From assembly GCA_938041615.1 (NCBI GenBank), contig CALISV010000213.1:1-6627 (forward strand): a stretch of DNA of 6,627 nucleotides, given 5' to 3'. This DNA comes from an uncultured Campylobacter sp. (GTDB lineage: Bacteria; Campylobacterota; Campylobacteria; Campylobacterales; Campylobacteraceae). The notes under the pieces are model-generated. The model did no database searches. It saw nothing but the letters and a program-made list of their open reading frames with translations, and was not told the origin of the DNA. Numbering within the stretch: position 1 is the first letter of the stretch; each line of letters begins with the position of its first letter. The position numbers and the translations under genes were made by a program. Below are positions 6,383 to 6,627 of this stretch, in pieces.

Positions 6383-6401
6383 AAAGAGACACGTTCTCTT
6401 T
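6383..6401 (-). promoter_or_regulatory. Leader dyad upstream of the cytochrome operon
   Basis: AAAGAGA (6383-6389) and TCTCTTT (6395-6401) are perfect seven-base inverted arms around CACGT. The dyad ends 24 bases before the tetraheme start codon, just ahead of the AAAGGA ribosome site. It could be an operator, or a leader hairpin if transcription starts further right. A weak TAAAAT on the minus strand at 6436-6441 would give a leader of about 70 bases that includes this hairpin. No strong promoter is visible. Confidence 0.4.
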
Positions 6402-6450
6402 GCCTTTAAATTTGAGGGACAAATTTTGTTTTCTAATTTTAACTCTTTAC

Positions 6451-6482
6451 GTAAAAAACAACCATTGAAGGTTGTTTTTTAC
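6451..6482. terminator. Strong symmetric terminator-like hairpin
   Basis: A perfect 13-pair stem (GTAAAAAACAACC and its complement) encloses the six-base loop ATTGAA, with A-run and T-run flanks inside the stem. It can therefore act as an intrinsic terminator in either direction. No gene in the window ends here; it lies 93 bases upstream of the cytochrome start. It probably ends leftward transcription from a gene beyond the right edge, or acts as an attenuator in a long cytochrome leader. Confidence 0.75.
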
Positions 6483-6489
6483 TTTGTTG

Positions 6490-6551
6490 TAAAGGGGGTG
6501 GGGGCTTGAATGGCGAAGTCGTTCCCCACACCCTTTAATCCCCCTCCCCCT
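6490..6551. repeat. G-rich/C-rich imperfect inverted repeat with a G-quadruplex motif
   Basis: The arm at 6490-6503 (TAAAGGGGGTGGGG) pairs with 6524-6537 at 13 of 14 positions; the only mismatch is G6497 opposite A6530, and the loop is 20 bases. The C-rich side continues as two runs of five C at 6540-6544 and 6546-6550. Read on the minus strand, 6524-6550 has four G-runs (5, 5, 3 and 4) separated by loops of 1, 6 and 3 bases, which fits the usual G-quadruplex pattern. No gene is visible here. Confidence 0.6.
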
Positions 6552-6568
6552 ACGACGCTTTTAAGGTG

Positions 6569-6599
6569 GCGACATAGCTTTGCTGAGGCAAAGCGTCGC
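6569..6599. other. Bulged stem-loop near the right edge
   Basis: GCGAC and GCTTTGC (6569-6573, 6577-6583) pair with GCAAAGC and GTCGC (6588-6599), giving a 12-pair stem with an ATA bulge and a TGAG loop. An alternative pairing uses CGACGCTTT at 6553-6561 with AAAGCGTCG at 6590-6598, so two structures compete. On the plus strand it is followed by GGTTTT. Its role is unknown; it may be the end of a transcript from beyond the window or part of a dispersed intergenic element. Confidence 0.45.
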
Positions 6600-6627
6600 G
6601 GTTTTGGGAGTAATTTTTACAAATTTA

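Noticed and set aside
6228..6509. Plus-strand frame across the cytochrome start and the leader
   Set aside because: It is antisense to the cytochrome signal peptide and runs through the perfect terminator hairpin; no ribosome site or recognisable domain.

Overview
The window looks like chromosome from a free-living or host-associated Epsilonproteobacterium, most likely a higher-GC Campylobacter such as the C. rectus/showae/curvus/concisus group. This rests on the many AAATTT words, the TATAAT -10 boxes without a clear -35, the AAGGA-type ribosome sites, and the pairing of a NapC/NirT-type quinol dehydrogenase with a small periplasmic tetraheme cytochrome. The species is inferred, not proven.

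Left part (1-1516, minus strand): the N-terminal end of an unrecognised membrane protein runs off the left edge. It is followed by a 220-base gap packed with AAATTT palindromes and a candidate terminator, then proB (glutamate 5-kinase with a C-terminal PUA domain). proB has a convincing -10 box in the 148-base divergent region 1517-1664.

Middle part (1665-4598, plus strand): a tightly packed three-gene BtuCDF/FecBCD-type ABC importer. It has a periplasmic binding protein, a permease overlapping it by 11 bases, and an ATPase joined by an ATGA overlap. The substrate is not clear; a metal chelate (siderophore, haem, cobalamin) or an oxyanion such as molybdate is possible. The ATPase reading frame carries an in-frame amber codon at 4353-4355. 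The sequence beyond it still encodes the rest of a normal ATPase, including the H-switch histidine. As read, the importer has no complete ATPase.

Right part (4599-6358, minus strand): a three-gene unit transcribed leftwards. It encodes a secreted tetraheme cytochrome, a membrane-anchored tetraheme NrfH/NapC-like quinol dehydrogenase (ATGA overlap), and an orphan OmpR-type response regulator 6 bases further on. The two cytochromes form a plausible electron route from menaquinol to a periplasmic reductase, but no terminal reductase is encoded in the window. The regulator keeps the phosphoacceptor Asp and the Lys but lacks the usual switch Thr/Ser.

Far right (6359-6627): no gene. This stretch holds a leader dyad just upstream of the cytochrome start, a strong symmetric terminator-like hairpin, a G-rich/C-rich imperfect inverted repeat containing a four-run G-quadruplex motif on the minus strand, and a further bulged hairpin. 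This cluster and the broken ATPase are the least ordinary parts of the window. I found no mobile element, CRISPR array, tRNA or rRNA.
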